Shown here: positions 22,425 through 33,119 of the stretch, in pieces
How the letters are laid out: each line of letters opens with the position of its first letter
Position numbering within the stretch: position 1 is the stretch's first letter
Origin: Salvia splendens
Taxonomy: Eukaryota; Streptophyta; Magnoliopsida; Lamiales; Lamiaceae
Direction of reading: 5' to 3'
Assembly: GCF_004379255.2 (NCBI RefSeq)
Contig: NC_056044.1
Location: forward strand, 2,815,001-2,879,000
Length of the DNA stretch: 64,000 nt
The notes under the pieces: generated by a model
Seen by the model: only the letters and a program-made list of their open reading frames with translations
Told to the model about the DNA's origin: nothing
Databases searched by the model: none
Program-made: the position numbers and the translations under genes

Positions 22425-24896
22425 TCAAACAACATGAACTTGAAGGCGATCATCTCCCAAACTATGCCGATCCTTTTGAATCATATTGGCTGAGCGCAAT
22501 AGAGAGTTGTTCTGCCCATCCAATTCAATCAATTCGAGTGAGGGAACTTGTCCAATATCGTTTGGGACCTCTAACAAACGCAAACAACACCGCAACAACA
22601 AAGACCTGAGTTTTGGGAAATGAGAGGTTTGAGTTAACCAATTCTCCAGATTGGATTCGTCAATCAGCAGATAGGTAAGCTGAGAGAATCCTCCTTCACT
22701 CGTTTCCCACGTGTCGCCAGTGCAAGCGTGCTTTCTTAGCTTAAGCACTTGAAGATTAGGCAACAAGCCAACAGTTCTCATATCATCCCAGCCAAGTCTC
22801 ACACTACTCAAACTCAACTTGTGCAATGTTGGAGGAAAAGCACACCTCATGCTCTTCAGCTGTTCTCGAAAAGACCAATCCATCTCTATCTTGAGAGTTT
22901 CAAGATTCTGCAGATATATAAGACTGTGGAGCTCATAATCCTCCACCATGTCTCTACAGCTATAGAACAGAGTCAGCTTTTTCAAATTTGGTACCATTTT
23001 GAGGTTCTCTCTCGAGCATATGAAATTTACTACTCTAGAAAGCGTCTGCAGGTTCACCAGAGCAGAAGTCACGTAGCTGTGAGTGGGTAACTTGAAAGAA
23101 GATACGAGGAGATGCCTCAATTGTGGCATTCTCCAAATCCCATCTGGAAATTCGGCAAAGATACTGTCACTTTCCCTTGGACAAATGATCAAGGTTTGAA
23201 GATTTACAAGGTTTGAAATGGCTTTCGAAATACTGAACCCACAATAAAACGCTAGGTATCTGAGATGACAAAGCTCAAATACTCCCTTTGGCAAATCATA
23301 GTGGCGAGCATTTGACAAATCCAGTATTCTCAGCAGTCTAACATTTCCCATCGACAATCTAAACCCTGGCTGACTCTTCGACATGTATAACATCAAAGTT
23401 CGGATAGTAGAGCCATACGCACCTTTCAGGAAATTAGGACATTTATAGAACTCATCAATACGGCAACTCACACGACCGCAGCATGACTTCAGTTCCTTAA
23501 GCCAGTTACTACTGCGAAATCCGCTATCAACACGAAAACTGAAACTATCTACACGGCCTTGCTTTACGCACAAATCAAACATGAAAAAATCTTCTATTTC
23601 GATACTCTTGATTCTGCCATTAGACTTTCTACTGCAGACCGAAACAAGATTTCTCCGAACAAGATCCTGCACATACTCTTCCCCTGTCTCTTCAACACTT
23701 TTACATTCAGTTTCATTCAGAAAACCCTCAGCAGCCCATATTTTAACAAGTTTCGAAACATGTATCTTCCGACAGATTCCCAAGTATAACAAACACGGCC
23801 TTAAATGATGAGGCAAGTATGTATAACCTAGGGATAGTATACGAGAATGTCTGTTACCATAGTCAAACGCAGCAAACCTGATGTTTTCTGAAATATCTTC
23901 CCACGCAGCTTCAGTTGGGTCAGCAGCAGCGAGTACTCCACAAACCACCTCAATAAGCCATGGAACCCATCTGCAGCTTCTGGCAATCATCTTCCCGGCA
24001 GACACCAATTGAGAAGGACAAGGATCCCCTTTGAATATCTTTTCTTCAAGCAGGTTCCAAGCATTATCCTCATCCATAAAACTCATCTTGTGAAAAAGAT
24101 CTACAAACTTAGAACCTATAAACAATCTCGTGGTTAACAATATTCGACTTCCATTCCCTTCTTTGGGCAAAATCCCTAATTTTGCCCTATCTCTGAAATC
24201 CCTAATATCATCAAGCACAATGAGATACCTCTTCCCCCTTACATTCTCCAATAAAGTTTGCGTCAGTTCATCCTCATCATTAGATGAACTCTCGACATTC
24301 ATGGATCGGAGAAGGTCTCGAATCACTCGCGGCCGATCGTATTCGCTGGATACTGTGGCCCAAGCGCGGACGTCAAAATGCTCAGCAATTGATGGATCAT
24401 TGTAAGCGCTTCTGGCAAGAGTGGTTTTCCCCACGCCTTCCTCTCCGTAAATTGCGATCGTTTCCGTCCACCCTTCACGGAGTCGAGAAATTATTTCGAT
24501 TAGCTCGTCGTCGGGACCATCCACGCGTCTCTCGCCTTTTAATTCGTCAACGATCGACTGGATTTGCTCTGTTGCTCTTTTCAGCTCATTAAAACCGTAA
24601 GGGTGTTGATGTCTCATCTGTTCAAGCTTAGATCTCGACGATCCAGCACTCGATTCGAGCAATGAATCAGTTAATTGAAGCTCGATGATCCTTTCTGCCA
24701 TGTATGTCGCCTCGTTGATGATTTCTTCCCAGGGGTTGGTTTTGTGTGGGAATTCATCGAAAAACGATTGCAGGAAAACAGAGTGTTTATGAAGGGAGGT
24801 GATTGCGTCTTTCAATTGAGGGGAAATGGAATTTTGATGATAATCAAGGAAGATATCTATGGTCTGTGAGAGTGAAACAACTGCAGCATATGCCAT
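22425..24896 (-). CDS. CC-NB-LRR immune receptor (R1-like), unit A, intact
   Basis: A single 823-residue exon from the ATG at 24896. NLRs sense pathogen effectors and trigger cell death. Visible: an R1-type coiled-coil N-terminus (about 1-120); P-loop GEEGVGKTT (151-159); RNBS-A FDVRAWATVSSEY (174-186); kinase-2 YLIVLDD (224-230); RNBS-B GSRILLTTR (249-257); a degraded GLPL region (WVPWLIEVVCGV, 310-321); RNBS-D CLLYLGIC (368-375); MFD in place of MHD (439-441); then about 12 irregular LRRs to the end. The degraded GLPL and altered MHD could change nucleotide control or mean weak constraint. It resembles late-blight R1/R1B homologues. Unit B's copy is split by a retrotransposon. Confidence 0.93.
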   Translation of the reverse strand: MAYAAVVSLSQTIDIFLDYHQNSISPQLKDAITSLHKHSVFLQSFFDEFPHKTNPWEEIINEATYMAERIIELQLTDSLLESSAGSSRSKLEQMRHQHPYGFNELKRATEQIQSIVDELKGERRVDGPDDELIEIISRLREGWTETIAIYGEEGVGKTTLARSAYNDPSIAEHFDVRAWATVSSEYDRPRVIRDLLRSMNVESSSNDEDELTQTLLENVRGKRYLIVLDDIRDFRDRAKLGILPKEGNGSRILLTTRLFIGSKFVDLFHKMSFMDEDNAWNLLEEKIFKGDPCPSQLVSAGKMIARSCRWVPWLIEVVCGVLAAADPTEAAWEDISENIRFAAFDYGNRHSRILSLGYTYLPHHLRPCLLYLGICRKIHVSKLVKIWAAEGFLNETECKSVEETGEEYVQDLVRRNLVSVCSRKSNGRIKSIEIEDFFMFDLCVKQGRVDSFSFRVDSGFRSSNWLKELKSCCGRVSCRIDEFYKCPNFLKGAYGSTIRTLMLYMSKSQPGFRLSMGNVRLLRILDLSNARHYDLPKGVFELCHLRYLAFYCGFSISKAISNLVNLQTLIICPRESDSIFAEFPDGIWRMPQLRHLLVSSFKLPTHSYVTSALVNLQTLSRVVNFICSRENLKMVPNLKKLTLFYSCRDMVEDYELHSLIYLQNLETLKIEMDWSFREQLKSMRCAFPPTLHKLSLSSVRLGWDDMRTVGLLPNLQVLKLRKHACTGDTWETSEGGFSQLTYLLIDESNLENWLTQTSHFPKLRSLLLRCCLRLLEVPNDIGQVPSLELIELDGQNNSLLRSANMIQKDRHSLGDDRLQVHVV

Positions 24897-25228
24897 TCCT
24901 TCTCAGAATTTGACTGAAATGATGTGAAAATGAACAAAAAAAGAGTTCTGGTTTTTATCAAGAGACTGAAACCAAATTATGAAGGAGATTAATCAATATA
25001 ATAAATAGCATTAAATATGCATTAAATTAAATGAGACTGACAACAGTTAATTTAATTAATTAATAAAGTAAAAGACGGTGCCTAAAATTTAAATATCATT
25101 ATTACGTAATGATTTGAACATTTGAACCAAATATCATTTCTTTATATAATAAAATATTATTTCCTCTCTGTTAATTAAAATAATTCAATTACATTTAAAT
25201 TCATCTAAAATTTCGGGTCATTCAATAG
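24897..25228. other. Spacer between the NLR start and the CAD fragment
   Basis: AT-rich, with the NLR promoter presumably on the left side. No CAD 5' exons are present. Confidence 0.5.
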
Positions 25229-26002
25229 ATTTGCAGTAAAAATACCTGAAAAGCTATCACCGGCGCATGCTGCTCCACTACTATGCGCCGGCGTGACAGC
25301 ATACAGTCCATTGAAACAGTTCATGAACCGTAGTGGAATTGTGAGAGGAGGAATCCTCGGGCTGGGCGGAGTGGGTCACCTCGGTGTCATGATAGCGAAG
25401 GCGATGGGGCATCACGTGACGATGATAAGCTCCTCTGATAAGAAGAGAGAGGAGGCGATGGAGCATCTTCACGCCGACGCCTATCTAGTCAGCTCTGACG
25501 AGGCTGCGATGGCAGAAGCTGTCGACAGCCTCGACTATATCCTTGACACGGTCCCTGCTCTTCATCCCCTCGACATCTACATTTCGCTTCTCAAAGCGCA
25601 AGGGAGGATGTTGTTAGTGGTGGCACCTCCTCGCCCACTTGACTTTATCGCTTCGCATCTCATTCTCGGTATGCACTTTTTAAATAAATATGATACGACA
25701 ACAAAATGATTCGTCAGCAACTTTTGGAAAAGTTTTACCTATGTTTTCATTAAATAAGGACATTTTTCTAGAAAACACTGTGATTAACTTCAAGTAATCT
25801 ATTTTACCAAACTGCCCTTGTACAGGGAAGAAGGATGGAGGGGAGTTTGATGGGGAGCATGAAGGATATGGAAGAGTTGCTTAATTTGTGGACGGAGAAG
25901 GGATTGGTGAGTTTGATCGAGGTGGTGAATGCTGAATATGTTAACGAGGCGTTTGAGAGGATGGAGAGAAACGATGTGAGATACCGATTGTGCTTGATCT
26001 AG
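25229..26002 (+). pseudogene. 3' half of a cinnamyl-alcohol-dehydrogenase-like gene, unit A
   Basis: Begins after an acceptor-like TAG with [12 protein letters not shown] and [15 protein letters not shown], continues with the NADP-binding motif GLGGVGHLG and [18 protein letters not shown], then an intron (donor GTATGC near 25670, acceptor TACAG near 25826) and a last exon with GSLMGSMKDMEELL and EVVNAEYVNEAFERMERND. CAD reduces cinnamaldehydes in the lignin and phenylpropanoid pathway. The N-terminal exons with the catalytic zinc ligands are absent, so this is a truncated pseudogene. One base is lost near 25988 relative to unit B, so the end reads RYRLCLI. Confidence 0.85.
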
Positions 26003-26051
26003 CTTCATGGACTAACAAACTTCATTGAACTTGTGATGCTTGAATTGTTTG

Positions 26052-26471
26052 TGTTACGTATGGTTGAAGAATTAGATGTAGTTGGAAATTCTGTTAATGA
26101 GCGGCCAGCTCACGTAGCGGTTATAACCGCGTCGGTTGAGAATGGGGAGAGCAGCTACGAGTCAGCCTAATCATACTTAAACCGTGGAGAGCACTCATGC
26201 ATTCAGAATATAACAACATTCAGAAACAGAGAGAGAATCAATCAAGAGAGATAAAAGAGTTTGAGACTTGTGTAGTTTTCACTTGAGTTCATAGCTTCAT
26301 TCTTAGTCTTGAGAGTTGTTTAGCTAGTCGAGTTTCTAGCTTGAGTTTGTAACCCTGTTTCGATCTTGATCAATAACACAACCGGCTCAACTTCGTCCGT
26401 GGATGTAGACTTACGTCGAACCACGTAATCCTCTTGTTCGTGTGTTTTCTTTACTCCTTTACGTCTTCACA
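26052..26471 (+). repeat. 5' LTR of the copia element
   Basis: 420 bases, begins TGTTACGTATGG and ends CGTCTTCACA. It breaks the sequence shared with unit B just after GAATTGTTTG. Confidence 0.95.
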
Positions 26472-26521
26472 ACTTGGCGCCGTCTGTGGGAAAAGGGAAT
26501 CGAATCCTTTTGTGAGGACGA

Positions 26522-29500
26522 ATGGCCATCTCGCGGTATGAAGCAGAGAAATTCTCGGGGAAGAATGACTTCGGTTTGTGGAGATTGAAGATGAGAGCCA
26601 TGTTGGTTCAACAAGGGTTGGCAGAGGCCTTGAAAGCGGACTTCTGCAAGAAGGATCCAGAGGCCGATCCTAAAGAAGAGACGAGTGCAGAAGCTGACAT
26701 CAAAGAGGCTGCCAAGAAGGCAGATCTGATGGAGCGAGCTCATAGCGCCATTATCTTAAACCTTGGCGATAAGGTGCTTCGAGAGGTGGCTAAGGAAACC
26801 ACTGCAGCTGGTGTGTGGTTAAAGCTCGAGTCGCTCTACATGACTAAATCACTCGCCAACCGATTATACATGAAACAGAGGTTATATTCATACAGAATTG
26901 TGGAAGAAAGAGGGATCGGTGAGCAGATTGAAGAGTTCAATAAGGCCATCGACGATCTTGAAAACATAGATGTAAAGATGGATGATGAGGATAAGGCCAT
27001 CATCCTACTGAATGCGTTGCCAAGAAGTTTTGATCAATTGAAGGATGCCATGCTCTATGGAAGGGAGGCCACCATTTCGTTGGAAGAAGTTCAATCGGCA
27101 CTGAAATGCAAAGAATTGCAGAGGCTGAACCAAAAGACTGGACCACATGAGCAGCAGGCAGAAAGTTTGAATGTAAAGTCATTCAAGGGCAAGAAGTTTC
27201 CAAGGAAGAAAACTGGAGTGCAGAAATTTCAGGATAATCACGCAAAGATGGCGAACGATTCTAAGGAAAAAGAAACCAGATCGTGTCATTATTGCAAGAA
27301 GCCCGGCCATATCAAGAAAAACTGTTTTTCATGGAAGAAGAAGCAAGCTGAGGAAGAGAAGGATCAGCACAGCTCTGATTGTGTTGAAGGAATTGAAATA
27401 GCTCACATCATGAATGTCATGGATAAGGATGATAGGAGCTCATGGATAATAGACTCAGGTTGCACTTTTCACCTATGTCCAGTCAGAGAATGGTTTGAAG
27501 AACTACAAGAAATGGATGGATCCGTATTGCTGGGCAACAATCAGACATGTAAGATTGAAGGCATGGGTAATATCAGATTGAGACTTGCTGATGGGAGTAT
27601 GAGTATTCTGCAGGAAGTCAGATTCATCCCAGAGATCAAGAGAAATATAATTTCTCTAGGAATGCTGGAAACAAAAGGGTACTCTACCATTTCCAGTAGA
27701 GGAATGATGAAGATTGCAAGAAATGGTGTGGTCATTTTCACTGCAACAAGAAGAAATAACCTATATTACATGGAGGCTCAAGTGGTGAGTGGATCCTTAG
27801 ATTCGGTGCAGACTGCAGATTTGAAAATGTGGCACTCAAGGCTTGGTCATCTAAGTGAAGGAGGCATTAGAGAGCTTGTAAAAAGGGGATTGATCAACAT
27901 CAGCAATGATCAAGAAAGATTGCAACTGTGTGAAGAATGTGTCCTGAGTAAGAGCAAGAAGTTGCCATATTCAAAGGGACTACACAGCTCAAAGGCTCCA
28001 TTGGACTATGCCCATTCTGACCTTTGGGGGCCAGCCAATCCAGCAACTATGGGAGGTGGTAGATATTTCTTGTCAATCATAGATGACTTCTCAAGGAAGT
28101 TGTGGGTATATGTTATCAAAGAAAAGTCTGATACATTCAAGAATTTCACATTCTGGCATGCTGAAGTTGAAACAGAAAGGGGAAGCTCGTTGAAATATCT
28201 CAGAACAGACAACGGGCTGGAGTTTCTCAGCCATGAATTTGAAGATTACTGCAGGAGCAAGGGGATAAGAAGGCACAAAACGATCCCAAGCAACCCCCAA
28301 CAAAATGGGGTTGCAGAGAGAATGAATAGGACCATATTGGAAAGAGTTAGGTGCATGTTAATCAGTTCTGGAATGCCTAAATCCTTCTGGGGAGAAGCTG
28401 TTGCCACAGCAGCAAGGCTGATAAACAAGAGTCCTTCTTCTGCCATAGAGCATGAGACACCAGATGTGAGGTGGTATGGGAGGAAAGGTGATTACTCCAG
28501 ATTAAGGCCATTCGGGTGTATGGCTTATGCTCATGTAAGGCAAAGCAAACTAGAGCCTAGAGCTCTGAGATGTGCCATGTTGGGATACCAAAGGGGAGTA
28601 AAAGGATTTAGACTATGGTGCCTTGAACCTGGAAAGCAGAAAGTGATACTCAGTAGGGATGTGATTTTTGAGGAACACAAGATGCCTTTTCTTGAAAAAC
28701 AGAAGAACAATGATACTGACAGTAGCAATGATGATGCAAGGGTCCAGGTGGAGCTAGAGCAACCAAGTCCTGAATCTGAATCCAGTGATGGTTTGGATCA
28801 GCAAGGACAGCAGGAGACATCACAGGTTCGAGAAGACACAAGTTCTGGAGATGTGGGAGATGGTGGTGTTTCTAGTAGCTCCACAAGGGATGATGGATAC
28901 CAGTTGGTCAGGGATAGGGCTAGGAGAATTCCTAAGCCTTCTTCAAAATATAGTGAAGCTGAGTATGTTCTGTTTGCCCTTTGTGTGGCAGAAAACATTG
29001 AGTATTCCGAGCCAGCAACTTATAGAGAGGCAATGCTCAGTAAAGAAAGAGTGCAGTGGCTGGTGGCAATGAGGGATGAGATTGATTCTCTCATCAGAAA
29101 TGGTACATGGATTCTTGTTGATGCGGTAGCTGGGCAGAAGCCTATTACTTGCAAATGGGTCTACAAGAAAAAGGTGGAGACAACACCACAGAGATCAAAA
29201 ATAAGGTTCAAAGCAAGGTTGGTTGCTAGAGGATTCAACCAACAAGAGGGGATCGATTATAATGAGGTTTTTTCCCCGGTTGTAAAGCATAGTTCTATTC
29301 GCATTCTTCTTGCAGTGGCCAATCAGAATGGATGGGAATTGCAGCAATTGGATGTTAAGACCGCTTTCCTACATGGGGATTTGGAGGAACGGATCTATAT
29401 GCAGCAGCCCGAGGGGTTTGTGGATAAGAGGCAGAGTCAGAGAGTATGTTTGCTAAAAAAGAGCATATACGGGTTGAAACAAAGCAGCCGCCAGTGGTAT

Positions 29501-30586
29501 AAGAAATTTGATCAGAACATGCAGAGAATGGGATTCAACAGATGTAAGTACGATAACTGTGTTTATGTCAGAAATAAGGGAAGTGATGCAGTGACATATC
29601 TCTTTTTGTACGTTGACGATATGCTCTTAGCCGGACCAAAGAGATCAGAGGTTGAGAAGGTGAAGCTGGAGCTGAAAAGGGCTTTTGAGATGAAGGATCT
29701 TGGAGATGCAAGGCGGATTCTTGGTATGTATATTGTAAGAAATAAAGAGAAGAAGCTATTATGGTTGCATCAGCAGGATTACATTGAAAGAGTTGTCCAG
29801 AAATTTCAAATGGAGAGAGGAAGGGAGGCATCAACTCCAATATCTCTCAGCTCCAAACTCTCGAAGGATCAGTGTCCAAAGAATGCAGAGGAGGAGAAAG
29901 AAATGAGTTTGATTCCTTATGCAAATATAGTAGGAAGCATAATGTACACAATGGTTTGTACTCGGCCTGATGTAGCCCATGCGATCAGCGTAGCTAGCAG
30001 GTACATGTCGTATCCGGGAAGAGATCATTGGTTAGCTCTTAAATGGATCTTGAGGTATTTGAAGGGTACTGAGCAATATGGGATTCTTTACAAGGCAAAG
30101 AAGTCGGATAGAGAGGATGCTCTAATGGGATATTGTGATTCGGACTTTGCGGCTAACTTGGATAATAGAAAATCTCAAACCGGCTATGTGTTCACGTTAT
30201 TTGGATCGGCAGTGAGCTGGAAATCAACATTGCAGCCAGTAGTGGCACTCTCGACCACGGAGGCAGAATATATGGCCTTAACTGAAGCAGTCAAAGAAAG
30301 CTATTGGCTGAGGGGTATGGTTGAGGAGTTTGGCATAAAACAGAGGTGCGTTAGTGTGTTATGCGACAGCAGCAGTGCTATTTGCTTGACGAAGCATCAA
30401 GTCTTTCACGAGAGAACAAAGCACATAGACGTGAAACTTCATTTCATACGAGATGAGATTGAAAAGGGTGGAGTGAAGATAGTGAAAGTCAGCACAGAAG
30501 AAAATGCGGCGGACATGCTTACAAAGGCATTACCGACATCCAAGTTCAAATACTGCTTGGAGTTGGTAAATCTCTGCAGACATTAG
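26522..30586 (+). CDS. Copia gag-pol polyprotein, intact
   Basis: 1354 residues in one frame, ATG at 26522. Order: gag (about 1-250), zinc knuckle CHYCKKPGHIKKNC (about 256-269), aspartic protease (WIIDSGCTFHLC, about 307), GAG-pre-integrase and integrase zinc finger (WHSRLGHLSEGG, then CEECVLSK), integrase core (SDLWGP, RTDNGLEF about 561, NGVAERMNRT), reverse transcriptase (VDVKTAFLHG-type LDVKTAFLHGDL and YVDDMLLAG about 1029), RNase H (CDSDFAANLDNRKSQTGY to ADMLTKALP). Integrase before RT is the copia order. No stop or frameshift, so it could be autonomous. Confidence 0.96.
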   Translation: MAISRYEAEKFSGKNDFGLWRLKMRAMLVQQGLAEALKADFCKKDPEADPKEETSAEADIKEAAKKADLMERAHSAIILNLGDKVLREVAKETTAAGVWLKLESLYMTKSLANRLYMKQRLYSYRIVEERGIGEQIEEFNKAIDDLENIDVKMDDEDKAIILLNALPRSFDQLKDAMLYGREATISLEEVQSALKCKELQRLNQKTGPHEQQAESLNVKSFKGKKFPRKKTGVQKFQDNHAKMANDSKEKETRSCHYCKKPGHIKKNCFSWKKKQAEEEKDQHSSDCVEGIEIAHIMNVMDKDDRSSWIIDSGCTFHLCPVREWFEELQEMDGSVLLGNNQTCKIEGMGNIRLRLADGSMSILQEVRFIPEIKRNIISLGMLETKGYSTISSRGMMKIARNGVVIFTATRRNNLYYMEAQVVSGSLDSVQTADLKMWHSRLGHLSEGGIRELVKRGLINISNDQERLQLCEECVLSKSKKLPYSKGLHSSKAPLDYAHSDLWGPANPATMGGGRYFLSIIDDFSRKLWVYVIKEKSDTFKNFTFWHAEVETERGSSLKYLRTDNGLEFLSHEFEDYCRSKGIRRHKTIPSNPQQNGVAERMNRTILERVRCMLISSGMPKSFWGEAVATAARLINKSPSSAIEHETPDVRWYGRKGDYSRLRPFGCMAYAHVRQSKLEPRALRCAMLGYQRGVKGFRLWCLEPGKQKVILSRDVIFEEHKMPFLEKQKNNDTDSSNDDARVQVELEQPSPESESSDGLDQQGQQETSQVREDTSSGDVGDGGVSSSSTRDDGYQLVRDRARRIPKPSSKYSEAEYVLFALCVAENIEYSEPATYREAMLSKERVQWLVAMRDEIDSLIRNGTWILVDAVAGQKPITCKWVYKKKVETTPQRSKIRFKARLVARGFNQQEGIDYNEVFSPVVKHSSIRILLAVANQNGWELQQLDVKTAFLHGDLEERIYMQQPEGFVDKRQSQRVCLLKKSIYGLKQSSRQWYKKFDQNMQRMGFNRCKYDNCVYVRNKGSDAVTYLFLYVDDMLLAGPKRSEVEKVKLELKRAFEMKDLGDARRILGMYIVRNKEKKLLWLHQQDYIERVVQKFQMERGREASTPISLSSKLSKDQCPKNAEEEKEMSLIPYANIVGSIMYTMVCTRPDVAHAISVASRYMSYPGRDHWLALKWILRYLKGTEQYGILYKAKKSDREDALMGYCDSDFAANLDNRKSQTGYVFTLFGSAVSWKSTLQPVVALSTTEAEYMALTEAVKESYWLRGMVEEFGIKQRCVSVLCDSSSAICLTKHQVFHERTKHIDVKLHFIRDEIEKGGVKIVKVSTEENAADMLTKALPTSKFKYCLELVNLCRH

Positions 30587-30647
30587 GTGTATGAATCGAT
30601 GATGAGAGCTGGTTTGTGTCTGATTCGTTCAACCAAGGTGGAGAATT

Positions 30648-31067
30648 TGTTACGTATGGTTGAAGAATTAGATGTAGTTGGAAATTCTGTTAATGAGCGG
30701 CCAGCTCACGTAGCGGTTATAACCGCGTCGGTTGAGAATGGGGAGAGCAGCTACGAGTCAGCCTAATCATACTTAAACCGTGGAGAGCACTCATGCATTC
30801 AGAATATAACAACATTCAGAAACAGAGAGAGAATCAATCAAGAGAGATAAAAGAGTTTGAGACTTGTGTAGTTTTCACTTGAGTTCATAGCTTCATTCTT
30901 AGTCTTGAGAGTTGTTTAGCTAGTCGAGTTTCTAGCTTGAGTTTGTAACCCTGTTTCGATCTTGATCAATAACACAACCGGCTCAACTTCGTCCGTGGAT
31001 GTAGACTTACGTCGAACCACGTAATCCTCTTGTTCGTGTGTTTTCTTTACTCCTTTACGTCTTCACA
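30648..31067 (+). repeat. LTR shared by the two tandem copia units
   Basis: It is both the 3' LTR of the first copia element and the 5' LTR of the truncated second one. Identical by eye to 26052-26471. Confidence 0.93.
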
Positions 31068-31117
31068 ACTTGGCGCCGTCTGTGGGAAAAGGGAATCGAA
31101 TCCTTTTGTGAGGACGA

Positions 31118-33055
31118 ATGGCCATCTCGCGGTATGAAGCAGAGAAATTCTCGGGGAAGAATGACTTCGGTTTGTGGAGATTGAAGATGAGAGCCATGTT
31201 GGTTCAACAAGGGTTGGCAGAGGCCTTGAAAGCGGACTTCTGCAAGAAGGATCCAGAGGCCGATCCTAAAGAAGAGACGAGTGCAGAAGCTGACATCAAA
31301 GAGGCTGCCAAGAAGGCAGATCTGATGGAGCGAGCTCATAGCGCCATTATCTTAAACCTTGGCGATAAGGTGCTTCGAGAGGTGGCTAAGGAAACCACTG
31401 CAGCTGGTGTGTGGTTAAAGCTCGAGTCGCTCTACATGACTAAATCACTCGCCAACCGATTATACATGAAACAGAGGTTATATTCATACAGAATTGTGGA
31501 AGAAAGAGGGATCGGTGAGCAGATTGAAGAGTTCAATAAGGCCATCGACGATCTTGAAAACATAGATGTAAAGATGGATGATGAGGATAAGGCCATCATC
31601 CTACTGAATGCGTTGCCAAGAAGTTTTGATCAATTGAAGGATGCCATGCTCTATGGAAGGGAGGCCACCATTTCGTTGGAAGAAGTTCAATCGGCACTGA
31701 AATGCAAAGAATTGCAGAGGCTGAACCAAAAGACTGGACCACATGAGCAGCAGGCAGAAAGTTTGAATGTAAAGTCATTCAAGGGCAAGAAGTTTCCAAG
31801 GAAGAAAACTGGAGTGCAGAAATTTCAGGATAATCACGCAAAGATGGCGAACGATTCTAAGGAAAAAGAAACCAGATCGTGTCATTATTGCAAGAAGCCC
31901 GGCCATATCAAGAAAAACTGTTTTTCATGGAAGAAGAAGCAAGCTGAGGAAGAGAAGGATCAGCACAGCTCTGATTGTGTTGAAGGAATTGAAATAGCTC
32001 ACATCATGAATGTCATGGATAAGGATGATAGGAGCTCATGGATAATAGACTCAGGTTGCACTTTTCACCTATGTCCAGTCAGAGAATGGTTTGAAGAACT
32101 ACAAGAAATGGATGGATCCGTATTGCTGGGCAACAATCAGACATGTAAGATTGAAGGCATGGGTAATATCAGATTGAGACTTGCTGATGGGAGTATGAGT
32201 ATTCTGCAGGAAGTCAGATTCATCCCAGAGATCAAGAGAAATATAATTTCTCTAGGAATGCTGGAAACAAAAGGGTACTCTACCATTTCCAGTAGAGGAA
32301 TGATGAAGATTGCAAGAAATGGTGTGGTCATTTTCACTGCAACAAGAAGAAATAACCTATATTACATGGAGGCTCAAGTGGTGAGTGGATCCTTAGATTC
32401 GGTGCAGACTGCAGATTTGAAAATGTGGCACTCAAGGCTTGGTCATCTAAGTGAAGGAGGCATTAGAGAGCTTGTAAAAAGGGGATTGATCAACATCAGC
32501 AATGATCAAGAAAGATTGCAACTGTGTGAAGAATGTGTCCTGAGTAAGAGCAAGAAGTTGCCATATTCAAAGGGACTACACTGCTCAAAGGCTCCATTGG
32601 ACTATGCCCATTCTGACCTTTGGGGGCCAGCCAATCCAGCAACTATGGGAGGTGGTAGATATTTCTTGTCAATCATAGATGACTTCTCAAGGAAGTTGTG
32701 GGTATATGTTATCAAAGAAAAGTCTGATACATTCAAGAATTTCAGATTCTGGCATGCTGAAGTTGAAAGAGAAAGGGGAAGCTCGTTGAAATATCTCAGA
32801 ACAGACAACGGGCTGGAGTTTCTCAGCCATGAATTTGAAGATTACTGCAGGAGCAAGGGGATAAGAAGGCACAAAACGATCCCAAGCAACCCCCAACAAA
32901 ATGGGGTTGCAGAGAGAATGAATAGGACCATATTGGAAAGAGTTAGGTGCATGTTAATCAGTTCTGGAATGCCTAAATCCTTCTGGGGAGAAGCTGTTGC
33001 CACAGCAGCAAGGCTGATAAACAAGAGTCCTTCTTCTGCCATAGAGCATGAGACA
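31118..33055 (+). pseudogene. 5' half of copia gag-pol
   Basis: Open from the ATG at 31118 through gag, zinc knuckle, protease and integrase, differing from the intact protein at three residues (S/C after KGLH, T/R in FKNF.FWH, T/R in EVE.ERGSS). It then leaves the copia sequence after IEHET and runs a few residues through foreign filler to a stop at about 33091. No RT or RNase H. Confidence 0.92.
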
Positions 33056-33119
33056 CTATGCTTTACAACCGGGGAAAAAACCTCATTATAATCGATCCCC
33101 TACAACAAGAGTCCTTCTT
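33056..33119. other. Complex duplication junction with templated filler
   Basis: Bases 33056-33101 are the exact reverse complement of copia RT sequence 29247-29292. Bases 33104-33119 repeat the 16 bases of 33020-33035. After 33119 the sequence is the 3' flank of the unit B Aux/IAA gene. This marks the join between the copia array ending unit A and the start of unit B. Confidence 0.8.

Larger units (their letters stand above)
26052..31067 (+). mobile_element. Ty1/copia LTR retrotransposon, complete
   Basis: 5.0 kb, plus strand: 420-base LTRs (26052-26471 and 30648-31067, TG...CA, identical by eye), a primer-binding site (ACTTGGCGCCGTCTGTGGG at 26472), one uninterrupted polyprotein and a purine-rich tract before the 3' LTR (about 30632-30646). 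The left flank GTTTG (26047-26051) would be the target duplication. It cannot be confirmed because the right side runs into a second copy sharing this LTR. Unit B has the empty target at about 56533. Identical LTRs mean very recent insertion. Confidence 0.95.
30648..33055 (+). mobile_element. Second copia unit, truncated in the integrase/RT interval
   Basis: Repeats the first element with a period of 4596 bases and stops at 33055, after the integrase core. The 3' half and last LTR are missing. Only three or so base differences from the first unit are visible (for example at 32582 and near 32744 and 32770). LTR-internal-LTR-internal' arrays arise by recombination between elements sharing an LTR. 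Confidence 0.93.

Noticed and set aside
24130..24592. Plus-strand ORFs inside the NLR gene
   Set aside because: Antisense shadows of the NB domain; no separate support.
22425..24896. Functional NLR pair formed by the two copies
   Set aside because: They are tandem duplicates in the same orientation, one is split by a retrotransposon, and no integrated decoy domain is seen.
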